This document shows, one piece after another, positions 20,486 to 27,188 of a DNA stretch of 64,000 nucleotides. Below the pieces are notes generated by a model. The model saw only the letters and a program-made list of their open reading frames with translations, had not been told where the DNA came from and did no database searches. The stretch's first letter is position 1; every line of letters begins with the position of its first letter. The stretch spans positions 310,001-374,000 of the forward strand of contig NZ_ALJF01000010.1 in NCBI RefSeq assembly GCF_000300855.1, given 5' to 3'. Source of the stretch: Agrobacterium albertimagni AOL15 (GTDB taxonomy: Bacteria; Pseudomonadota; Alphaproteobacteria; Rhizobiales; Rhizobiaceae). The position numbers were made by a program, and so were the translations under genes.

Positions 20486-21427
20486 ATGGCCAAAGCCTAT
20501 GCACCGCCGAAAATGACAAACGGTGCATCCATGACTGAAAATCTCGCCCGCCTGCGGCTCGGCATCATTGCCGATCCCCAATATGCCGATCTCGATCCGG
20601 ATCACGAGCGAGGGCGCTACTTCCGCCGCTCGCTCGACAAGCTCGGGGAAGCCGTGGAGCATTTCAACGCCCAGAACCTCGATGCCGTGGTGGTGCTGGG
20701 TGACCTGATCGATCGCGGCTGGGACAATTTTCCACCTGTTCTCGATCTCCTCGAGACGCTGCAGGCGCCGCGCATCCTGTTGCCGGGCAATCACGACTTC
20801 ATGGTCGACCCGGTGCATCTGCCAGAGGTTTACGCGAGGCTCGGCATGCCGGCTCCCTACCATGCGGTGCAGATCAAGGGTCTTCGCCTGCTTGTCACCG
20901 ATGGCAACGAGATCTCGCTTTTCGCTCCGCCGGAGGGCGACCCTCGGCGGATAGAAGCCGAGCAGCGTCTTGCAGCAATGCGGGCAAAGGGCGCAACAAA
21001 TGCAAACAGGTGGAATGCCGGCATCTCCGATCGTCAGATGACATGGGTTGCCGATCAGCTGGCGGCGGCCGAGGAAAGCGACGAAGACGTCATTCTTCTC
21101 GGACATTATCCGATCTATCCGCCATCCGATCATGCTCTGTGGAGTGCTGAGGCTCTCTCCGGTCTCATCGCCGATTCCCCGTCCGCGCTGGCCTATCTCT
21201 GCGGCCATCAGCACACCGGCAATTATGGCGAGAAGAACGGCGTTCACTTCGTCAACTTCCGCGGCATGGTCGATACGGAGCATCAGAACGCCTTCGCGAT
21301 CCTTTCCGTCTTCGACGACCGGATCGAGATCGCGGGACACGGACGCGAGCCTGACCGCAGCCTTGAACTTCGTCCAAAAAGGAGCCATGCCGCCTCCCTT
21401 TCTGACAAAATGCTGACAGTCGGCTGA
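20486..21427 (+). CDS. Metallophosphoesterase, ADP-ribose/CDP-alcohol diphosphatase-like
   Basis: Calcineurin-like phosphoesterase of about 300 residues. Metal-ligand motifs are in order: GIIADPQYAD, VLGDLIDRGW, LPGNHDF, LLGHYPIYP and LCGHQHTGN. The DPQ variant and overall layout match Mn-dependent ADP-ribose/CDP-alcohol diphosphatases, so nucleotide diphosphate hydrolysis in the cytoplasm is inferred. ATG 20486 lies 20 nt after the AI-2E stop; ATG 20531 (residue 16), just before MTENLARLRLGII, may be the true start. Confidence 0.88.
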   Translation: MAKAYAPPKMTNGASMTENLARLRLGIIADPQYADLDPDHERGRYFRRSLDKLGEAVEHFNAQNLDAVVVLGDLIDRGWDNFPPVLDLLETLQAPRILLPGNHDFMVDPVHLPEVYARLGMPAPYHAVQIKGLRLLVTDGNEISLFAPPEGDPRRIEAEQRLAAMRAKGATNANRWNAGISDRQMTWVADQLAAAEESDEDVILLGHYPIYPPSDHALWSAEALSGLIADSPSALAYLCGHQHTGNYGEKNGVHFVNFRGMVDTEHQNAFAILSVFDDRIEIAGHGREPDRSLELRPKRSHAASLSDKMLTVG

Positions 21428-21574
21428 CGTCATTTCGTCATAAATATCCGAAACTTGCCGGGCGCGATGCTTATCACTCCTTTGTGACTTCAATCGTCTG
21501 TTGCGAGGCTGCAAACATGTCTCGCTCGCTAACGATCGCCGGCATGTCCGGCCGAACCCTTTGGAGAAAAGCTG

Positions 21575-22018
21575 ATGAAGTTGAAAGTCGTTCTGTCCGC
21601 CGCGGCGGCGATCTGTCTTGGCGTGTCTGCAGCGATCGCTGCGGGCGAACCGCAGGTCGTGCGTCAGGAAGAGATGAAGAAGGTCGGCGGCGCCATGGGT
21701 GCGCTCGGCGCCATCGCCAAGGGTGAGAAGCCCTACGACGCCGAAGCCGTGACGGCTGCGCTGACCACGCTTGCCGAAGTTGGCAAGACCTTCCCCGATC
21801 ACTTCCCGGCAGGCAGCGAAACCGGCATGGATTCAGAAGCCGCTCCCGCGATCTGGCAGAACATGGACGACTTCAAGGCCAAGTCCGCAAAGCTCGCTTC
21901 CGCTGCAGAAGCGCAACTTGCTACCCTGCCGGCCGATCAGGCGGGTGTTGCCGCCGCCATGCAGGCCGTCGGCGCCACCTGCGGCGATTGCCACCAGACC
22001 TACCGTCTGAAGAAATAA
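21575..22018 (+). CDS. Cytochrome c' (class II c-type cytochrome)
   Basis: 147-residue periplasmic four-helix-bundle cytochrome. Signal peptide with cleavage near AIA-AG (residue 23), one haem-attachment CGDCH close to the C-terminus as in class II cytochromes, preceded by AMQAVGATC. Cytochromes c' bind NO and related ligands; electron partner unknown. GGAG precedes ATG 21575. The di-haem cytochrome c gene follows 84 nt later, with a hairpin between them, suggesting a common transcript. Confidence 0.93.
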   Translation: MKLKVVLSAAAAICLGVSAAIAAGEPQVVRQEEMKKVGGAMGALGAIAKGEKPYDAEAVTAALTTLAEVGKTFPDHFPAGSETGMDSEAAPAIWQNMDDFKAKSAKLASAAEAQLATLPADQAGVAAAMQAVGATCGDCHQTYRLKK

Positions 22019-22027
22019 GGCCTTCCC

Positions 22028-22060
22028 GGCGGGCGCCTTCCGATTGTCGGATCGCCCGCC
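22028..22060. repeat. Two-part hairpin between cytochrome genes
   Basis: GGCGGGCG/CGCCCGCC outer stem with an inner TCCGA/TCGGA stem. No U-tract follows, so it may be an mRNA-stabilising or processing hairpin between the cytochrome c' and di-haem cytochrome genes, giving unequal expression. Confidence 0.55.
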
Positions 22061-22102
22061 GAACAGTTGCCCGCAGGGCACTATCAGACATTGGAGGCCT
22101 AG

Positions 22103-23020
22103 ATGGCGTCGACTTGGATCAAGGGGCTCGGCACGCTCGCCGTGCTCGGTGCAGCCGGTTTCGGCACGTTCCTTTTCATCACCGCGCCTCAGCGCCAGGA
22201 CCCTGCGGTCTGGGCCAATCTAGGTGAACCGGATCTCGCGCATGGTCGTGAGGTCTTCTTCGCCGGCGGCTGCGCCAGTTGCCATGCACCGGCAGGCGCC
22301 ACGGGGGATGCCCGGCTGGTGCTGTCAGGCGGCGCGCCGCTCAAGAGTGATTTCGGCACCTTCCATGCGCCAAACATCTCCAGCGACCCGGAAGGCGGGA
22401 TCGGCGCCTGGACGCTCGCAGAATTCGGCGATGCCATGACCCGTGGGGTCGGTCGCGACGGCGAACACCTCTACCCGTCCTTCCCCTATGGCTCGTATGC
22501 GCGCATGACGCCCGAGGATATCAACGATCTCTACGGTTTCATGAAGACGCTGCCGGCGAGTGATGCCGTGGCACCTGCGCATGAACTGGGTTTCCCCTTC
22601 AACCAGCGTGTCGTGCTGGGCGGCTGGAAGTTCCTTTACTACAGCGATGCGCCCCGGGTCGAATTGGCCGACGCCTCCGACATGGTGAAGCGTGGGCAAT
22701 ATCTCGTCGAAGGTCCCGGCCATTGCGGCGAATGCCACACGCCACGCAACGCGCTTGGCGGTTTCCTGGCAGGCCAGTGGCTCGCGGGCGGTCCGAACCC
22801 TGAAGGCGAGGGATCGATTCCCAATATCACCCCGGGTTCCAGAAGCATGGGCTCCTGGAGCGAGGGCGACATCGTCAGCTATCTGGAGACCGGCTTTACG
22901 CCCGACTACGACAGCGTCGGCGGCTCCATGGTCGAAGTGCAGAAGAACATGGCGGAGCTTCCCGCCGCCGATAGAGAGGCCATTGCGGCCTACCTGAAGG
23001 CCATTACGGCGGTGCAATAA
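22103..23020 (+). CDS. Membrane-anchored di-haem cytochrome c
   Basis: 305 residues. An N-terminal hydrophobic anchor (about 8-27) precedes two cytochrome c domains with CASCH at 57-61 and CGECH at 208-212; axial methionines are likely in each C-terminal part (RMTPED, GGSMVEV). It resembles the cytochrome c subunits of periplasmic dehydrogenases, but no dehydrogenase gene is adjacent. GGAGG lies 9 nt before ATG 22103. With the upstream cytochrome c' it forms a small electron-transfer unit. Confidence 0.92.
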   Translation: MASTWIKGLGTLAVLGAAGFGTFLFITAPQRQDPAVWANLGEPDLAHGREVFFAGGCASCHAPAGATGDARLVLSGGAPLKSDFGTFHAPNISSDPEGGIGAWTLAEFGDAMTRGVGRDGEHLYPSFPYGSYARMTPEDINDLYGFMKTLPASDAVAPAHELGFPFNQRVVLGGWKFLYYSDAPRVELADASDMVKRGQYLVEGPGHCGECHTPRNALGGFLAGQWLAGGPNPEGEGSIPNITPGSRSMGSWSEGDIVSYLETGFTPDYDSVGGSMVEVQKNMAELPAADREAIAAYLKAITAVQ

Positions 23021-23096
23021 CGGGCGTCAGGCCTGTTCAGCATCGCGCAAGCCTTGCCTGTCATCTTTCCGTCGTCGAACTGACTGCGGAGGGGAT

Positions 23097-23321
23097 ATGA
23101 GCATTGAACGACGGCGGATGGAGTATGCGCTCCGGTCCCTGCTCGACAACTATCCTGATCCGGCCTTGCACCGCTGGGTGGACGAGACGGTTCGCGCCTT
23201 CGAAAAGCGTCTTTCAGCGATCGTCGATCCCCGCGAGCGCGATCACGCGCAACAGGCCGCTCTCATTCTGATCAAGACGACGCTGCAGAAGTGGTCGGAA
23301 AACCCGCCCGTTCGCCACTGA
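23097..23321 (+). CDS. Small hypothetical protein
   Basis: 74 residues, soluble, charged and helical, without recognisable domain. It is supported by a strong GGAGGGG ribosome-binding site 6 nt before ATG 23097 and by codon use like its neighbours. It sits 76 nt after the di-haem cytochrome gene and 15 nt from a convergent gene. Function unknown. Confidence 0.75.
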   Translation: MSIERRRMEYALRSLLDNYPDPALHRWVDETVRAFEKRLSAIVDPRERDHAQQAALILIKTTLQKWSENPPVRH

Positions 23322-23336
23322 CCTCAAGGGACTCAT

Positions 23337-23906
23337 TTAGCGGCGGTGTTCGGCGGCAAAGGCCGCCAGCTCTGCTTCCGCTTCGGGTCCATAAAGACCA
23401 AGCGCTTTCAACACCTCGACGGTAAACGTATCCGGCGCAGTGCCGGCGGCTGTCACGATTATGCCATCGCGCATCGCTTGCGGCTGGTCGACATAGCGCG
23501 TTTCGCCGCGATAGGCGGAATACTTCTTGTGCGAAGCAAGCGAGTTGCCGGTATGCGCCACGTCATCGAGAACGCCGGCCGCCGCCAGCGCGCTTGCGGC
23601 AGCACAGATCCCGCCAAGAACCTTGCCTTTGTCCCGAAACGCCGTGGCCAGCGCCGTGAAGTCATGGGCGCCGCCCTTTTCCCAGGCATAGCCGCCGGGA
23701 ATGATCAGCGCATCGAACTGCTCGGCATCGATGGCGTCAAAGCCGATGTCGGGTGTGACCTTCAGCCCGCCCATGGAGATGACGGGTTTGCCATCCGGGC
23801 TCGCCGTCACCACGTCGCAGTCGAGCCAGTACCGCGTTGCCGCCATCAAGAGCGCGGGCTCCCAATCGGCATAGTCGTTCTGCAGGGCAATCACGATGCG
23901 GGGCAT
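23337..23906 (-). CDS. DJ-1/PfpI family protein (YdeA-like glutamine amidotransferase fold)
   Basis: 189 residues of the DJ-1/PfpI class I amidotransferase-like fold. The nucleophile elbow is GGICAAAS with Cys101, the upstream acidic position lies in the DWEPALL segment and IIPGGYAW precedes it. Family members act as deglycases, chaperones or proteases; the specific activity is not predictable. ATG 23906 has AGGAGG upstream. The acetyltransferase gene ends 30 nt before, so both are probably one transcript. Confidence 0.9.
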   Translation of the reverse strand: MPRIVIALQNDYADWEPALLMAATRYWLDCDVVTASPDGKPVISMGGLKVTPDIGFDAIDAEQFDALIIPGGYAWEKGGAHDFTALATAFRDKGKVLGGICAAASALAAAGVLDDVAHTGNSLASHKKYSAYRGETRYVDQPQAMRDGIIVTAAGTAPDTFTVEVLKALGLYGPEAEAELAAFAAEHRR

Positions 23907-23936
23907 GAGGTTCCTCCTTACGTTTGTCGGTGAGGC

Positions 23937-24428
23937 TCAGCTCAAAGCCTGCAGGTAACGCATGCCGGTCACCGGGCGTGGGATGAAATCCATGTTCTCG
24001 TAGAAGCGATGCGCGGCGAAATTGCCGGTGGCGGCCGAGACGGAGAGGAAATCGCAGCCCGACGCACGGGCAATCTGCTTTGCGCGATCGACGAGGTGTT
24101 GGCCGATGCCATTGCCGCGCTGGCCGTCGCGCACGAAGAGATGATGCAGTTCCATGCCGCGTTTGCCTTCCTGCGCCTTGTAGAGCGGCACCAGGATCGC
24201 GTAGCCGATCAGGCCTTCTTCGCCGCTGTCGGCGACCAGCGCCTGGATCCAGGGCATCGGGCCGAACAGATCGCGCTCAAGGACATCGGGCGTCATCGCG
24301 GAAGCATCGCCGTGATGCTGCGCGAGCGCCAGGATCATTGCGTTGAGTTCCGGCAGGTCTCGCGGCTTCGCATGGCGAATGGCCACGATCGGCGGGCGGG
24401 GTAGGGTGAGATCAGTATCTTCGGTCAT
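23937..24428 (-). CDS. GNAT family N-acetyltransferase
   Basis: 163-residue acetyl-CoA-dependent acetyltransferase. The core starts at IRHAKPRDLPELNAMI; the beta4/alpha3 pyrophosphate loop is LFVRDGQRGNGIGQHLV and the C-terminal NFAAHRFYENMDF is typical of diamine or amino-acid acetylating GNATs. Substrate unknown. ATG 24428 follows AGGGAAA; the ORF could extend to 24449. It lies upstream of and probably with the DJ-1 gene. Confidence 0.9.
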   Translation of the reverse strand: MTEDTDLTLPRPPIVAIRHAKPRDLPELNAMILALAQHHGDASAMTPDVLERDLFGPMPWIQALVADSGEEGLIGYAILVPLYKAQEGKRGMELHHLFVRDGQRGNGIGQHLVDRAKQIARASGCDFLSVSAATGNFAAHRFYENMDFIPRPVTGMRYLQALS

Positions 24429-24650
24429 GTCACTTTCCCTTGGTCTCATTTCGTGCCGTCAGGGGGAAAGTCGTCCGGAAAACAACAAGGCCGCCTGACG
24501 GCGGCCTGTTGACAATGTGATCTTGTCGGGCCGCCGGTTACCGGTAGGCCCAAAAATACGTGCAGGTGATGTTTGCGCGAATGTCGATCATGGAGGGTTA
24601 GATGCGCCAGATTAAATCGATTGTCAACGGCGATCTTTTCGGATGGTCGC

Positions 24651-24670
24651 TGATGGAGTAAAGTCCATCA
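24651..24670 (+). promoter_or_regulatory. Inverted repeat upstream of TumE-type pair
   Basis: TGATGGA and TCCATCA separated by 6 nt, ending 18 nt before the toxin start. It is a candidate autoregulatory operator. The intergenic stretch upstream (24429-24650) has no gene but holds an unassigned GC-rich hairpin at 24488-24507 (AGGCCGCC/GGCGGCCT). Confidence 0.4.
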
Positions 24671-24688
24671 ATGACCGTGAGGTGAGGG

Positions 24689-24988
24689 ATGGTGAAGGCG
24701 ACGTTGATCCGTAAGATGCGCAGCTTTGTGCGCGACGGGGTCTTCGTCGAGGTCTTGATTTGGCATGTCCCGGTTGTCGTCCGGGGTAGCCTTCATGAGT
24801 TCAAGTACAGCCTCGCCCTGATTTCCGAAGGTGTATGCGTGTTGCGTTATGACAATGAGGCCGGGAAGGGTGATCACCGGCATATTGGAGCGTTTGAAAC
24901 TCCTTATGCGTTTAGTGGCATAGATCAATTGACTGCGGATTTTCTGGCAGACGTGGAAGGGTGGTTGGATGACAACGCTCAAGGTTAA
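24689..24988 (+). CDS. TumE-family toxin (DUF6516)
   Basis: 99 residues matching the TumE/DUF6516 pattern: KATLIRKMR start, FVEVLIWHVP, LHEFKYSLALI, and the hallmark RYDNEAGKGDHRHIG near the middle, ending FLADVEGWL. It is the toxin-like member of a two-gene type II-like module; its target is not known to me. ATG 24689 follows GGTGAGGG. Its 3' end overlaps the HTH partner gene by 20 nt, as in many such pairs. Confidence 0.8.
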   Translation: MVKATLIRKMRSFVRDGVFVEVLIWHVPVVVRGSLHEFKYSLALISEGVCVLRYDNEAGKGDHRHIGAFETPYAFSGIDQLTADFLADVEGWLDDNAQG

Positions 24989-25328
24989 GATCGAAAGTCT
25001 CGAGCAGACAATGGAAGCGCTCGCCGATGCCATGAAGGCTGCTACGGGGCAGTCGGCACCACGCAGCGAGTGCAGCTTCAGTTTCCCCTCTTGGGAAGCA
25101 ATGCATCGGGTTTTGACACCCAAAAGGCTTGAGATCATGAAGGTCATGACAGGGCAGGGTCCGCTGACCAAGCGCGAAGTTGCCCGACGTGTCGGTCGCG
25201 ACTTCAAGGCCGTTCATGCCGATCTTGAGACCCTCTTGAGCAGCGGTGTTATCGACAGGTCAGATGAAGGCGTCGTTTTCCCCTATGACCGGATCCACAT
25301 CGAGTTCGAAATCGAGTCGGCTGCGTGA
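24969..25328 (+). CDS. HTH antitoxin partner of TumE-type module
   Basis: 119 residues. N-terminal helical part that probably contacts the toxin, then a winged helix-turn-helix (LTPKRLEIMKVM, LTKREVARRVGRDFKAVHADLETLLSSGVI). Similar regulators accompany TumE-type toxins. It starts at ATG 24969 within the toxin gene, with AAGGGTGG upstream. Probably represses the shared promoter. Confidence 0.8.
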   Translation: MTTLKVKIESLEQTMEALADAMKAATGQSAPRSECSFSFPSWEAMHRVLTPKRLEIMKVMTGQGPLTKREVARRVGRDFKAVHADLETLLSSGVIDRSDEGVVFPYDRIHIEFEIESAA

Positions 25329-25372
25329 TCGAGCCGATCAGGGTGTGAGCGACGGGAGCTGAAAGAGCTTCC

Positions 25373-25786
25373 TCAATGCTCGTGCCCGCACAAGCCGTGG
25401 TCGGACAGCGCCCGGATCACGTAGCAATCGCCGACGGTATGGCAGTCCGCATGCGATACGATCCGCGCCAGTTCCGCCTCCAGCTTCTTCAGCCGGGCGA
25501 TCTTTGCCCTGACGTCGTCGAGCTGTTCCCGGGCGATGTGGTCTGCCCGTTCGCAGGGCTCTTCCGGGTGGCCGCTGAGCGACAGCAATTCCCGAATCGC
25601 TTCGATCGGGAAGCCGAGATCGCGGGCATGGCGGATGAAGGTCAGTCGCTCCAGGTCGCTTTTCTCGTAGCGCCTCTGATTGCCTTCCGTGCGGTCGGGC
25701 GCCGAGATCAGCCCCATCTGCTCGTAGTAACGGATGGTCGGCACCTTCACACCGGCGCGCCGCGACAGATCCCCGATCGAAAACAT
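25373..25786 (-). CDS. MerR family metal-responsive regulator
   Basis: 137-residue MerR regulator. HTH at FSIGDLSRRAGVKVPTIRYYE, wing with EGNQRRY, long dimer helix, then a metal loop. Cysteines at 78, 115, 121 and 133, with His near the C-terminus (CHTVGDC; GLCGHEH), match the Zn/Cd/Pb branch (ZntR, PbrR, CadR-like) rather than copper CueR. It is divergent from a CDF efflux gene; the shared 81-nt gap carries a typical MerR promoter. Start ATG 25786 is close to the operator. Confidence 0.9.
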   Translation of the reverse strand: MFSIGDLSRRAGVKVPTIRYYEQMGLISAPDRTEGNQRRYEKSDLERLTFIRHARDLGFPIEAIRELLSLSGHPEEPCERADHIAREQLDDVRAKIARLKKLEAELARIVSHADCHTVGDCYVIRALSDHGLCGHEH

Positions 25787-25798
25787 GAAAAAAACCTC

Positions 25799-25829
25799 TT
25801 GAACCTCTAGTTGCTAGAGATCCTAAGGT
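25799..25829 (+). promoter_or_regulatory. MerR-type promoter and operator of the CDF gene
   Basis: TTGAAC (-35) and TAAGGT (-10) are separated by 19 bp, the over-long spacing of MerR-activated promoters. The spacer contains the perfect inverted repeat CTCTAG-TTG-CTAGAG at 25805-25819. Confidence 0.8.
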
Positions 25830-25867
25830 GGATGCATGACCACATCAAGATCTGAAGGATTCTGGAA

Positions 25868-26581
25868 ATGAGTGCAGCCTGCGGCCATGATCACGCGCCT
25901 TTCGACGGTATGTCCGACATCTACAAGCGCCGGCTCTGGCTGGTGATCGCCATCAATGCCGGAATGTTTGCCGTCGAAATGACGGCCGGCCAGCTGGCGC
26001 GGTCCCAGGCGCTTCAGGCCGATGCGCTGGATTTCTTCGCCGATGCCATAACCTACGGCATCTCGCTCGCCGTGATCGGCGCATCGCTGAAGACCCGCAG
26101 CATCGCCGCCGCAGGCAAGGGGCTAAGCCTCTTCCTGATGGGGCTCTGGGTCTTCGGCTCCACCATCTGGCGTGTCTTTCAGGGCGGTGTGCCTGAGGCG
26201 CCGGTCATGGGTCTCATCGGCCTTCTGGCGCTCGCCGCCAATGTCGCCAGCGTGCTTCTCCTGATGTCCTACAAGGATGGAGACGCCAATGTCCGCTCCG
26301 TCTGGCTCTGCTCCCGCAACGATGCGATCGGCAATGTCATCGTGATGATCGCGGCCCTCGGCGTCTGGGGCACCGCGACTGCCTGGCCCGACCTGATCGT
26401 CGCCGGTATCATGGCAGGCCTCTTCCTCTACTCCTCCGTCCAGATCCTCAGCCAGAGTTACCGCGAGTGGAGAGCGGGGGAGGCAGTCACCCTGTCCTCG
26501 TCCTGCTGTCGGACGGGGAAGGCATCCTGCGGGTCGGGGCATGGCCATGATCACGCTCATCATGCGCATCGACACCCCTAA
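25868..26581 (+). CDS. Cation diffusion facilitator family transporter
   Basis: 237-residue CDF-type efflux protein with six predicted membrane helices. The transport-site patterns ADALDFFADAITYG (helix 2) and SRNDAIGN (helix 5) are visible. The N-terminus (CGHDHAP) and C-terminus (SGHGHDHAHHAHRH) are His-rich metal-binding tails; the usual C-terminal cytoplasmic domain is absent. With the adjacent MerR regulator it forms an inducible zinc/cadmium/cobalt-type resistance unit; the exact ion is not determined. ATG 25868 follows GAAGGA. Confidence 0.9.
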   Translation: MSAACGHDHAPFDGMSDIYKRRLWLVIAINAGMFAVEMTAGQLARSQALQADALDFFADAITYGISLAVIGASLKTRSIAAAGKGLSLFLMGLWVFGSTIWRVFQGGVPEAPVMGLIGLLALAANVASVLLLMSYKDGDANVRSVWLCSRNDAIGNVIVMIAALGVWGTATAWPDLIVAGIMAGLFLYSSVQILSQSYREWRAGEAVTLSSSCCRTGKASCGSGHGHDHAHHAHRHP

Positions 26582-26596
26582 GGGAATGCCCAGACG

Positions 26597-26636
26597 CAAG
26601 AAGGCCGGCCTGGCATCATGCCGGCCGGCCTTCTTG
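26597..26636. terminator. Bidirectional terminator
   Basis: 14-bp perfect stem CAAGAAGGCCGGCC/GGCCGGCCTTCTTG with an inner GGC/GCC pair. It separates the convergent CDF gene and the small minus-strand gene at 26651. Confidence 0.85.
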
Positions 26637-26650
26637 ACCGCATCGTCTCA

Positions 26651-26968
26651 TCAGAATTCCTGATAGGGCGAAGGGGGTATCTCGTATTCGCGGTAGGCGG
26701 CTTCCACCGCCTGCACCCGGGAATCGGCGGGCTGGCGGTCCCGGTTCGGACCATTGCCGATATCGACGATCGCCTTGCGCGACCCTTCGACGGTCCAAAG
26801 CGCCGAAGCCAGCTGGTTCGACAGAAGCGTGCTGGAAAACGTGCTGGCACCGCTCGCGCGGGGCGTGCTGGTATTCGACGTTTCGGGGGCTGCATCCTCT
26901 GCGCCGGTCGTGTTTGGCACGTACCGGCTTTGGTAGGAGTAGCCGCTCAGGCCGCTATCGATCCTCAT
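26651..26968 (-). CDS. Small hypothetical protein with upstream CtrA box
   Basis: 105 residues, no signal peptide or membrane segment. The N-terminus MRIDSGLSGYSYQSRYVP is followed by a Ser/Thr/Ala-rich linker and a helical C-terminal part (QAVEAAYREYEIPPSPYQEF). No domain recognised. ATG 26968 with GAGG 8 nt upstream; GTG 26977 is the longer option. A perfect CtrA-type motif lies 23 nt upstream, which points to cell-cycle or motility-linked expression, and a strong terminator follows. Confidence 0.7.
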   Translation of the reverse strand: MRIDSGLSGYSYQSRYVPNTTGAEDAAPETSNTSTPRASGASTFSSTLLSNQLASALWTVEGSRKAIVDIGNGPNRDRQPADSRVQAVEAAYREYEIPPSPYQEF

Positions 26969-26990
26969 GGCGGACACCTCAGTTGAAGAA

Positions 26991-27006
26991 TTAACCTTTT
27001 GTTAAC
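26991..27006 (-). promoter_or_regulatory. CtrA-type binding site
   Basis: TTAACCTTTTGTTAAC fits TTAA-N7-TTAAC, the full consensus for the alphaproteobacterial cell-cycle regulator CtrA. It lies between the 105-aa gene and oligopeptidase B, much closer to the former. Confidence 0.65.
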
Positions 27007-27188
27007 CTTTCAACCTTGCGCGAAGCTTGCGCCGGCTGTGTCGCTATGAGAATTGCCCCTTGCGCAATGTCGCGACTGAAAGTACGGGCAGCGAATCAAG
27101 CCGTTAAGGTGTGGCTGTTTCAGGAGTTGCTGAGACAATGCCAAAAACGCACCCGTTATTGCTTGCAGCGCTCTATTGCGCGGCCGCC

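Noticed and set aside
24488-24507. Terminator for a gene before the TumE-type pair
   Set aside because: No plus-strand gene ends upstream; the hairpin is left unassigned.
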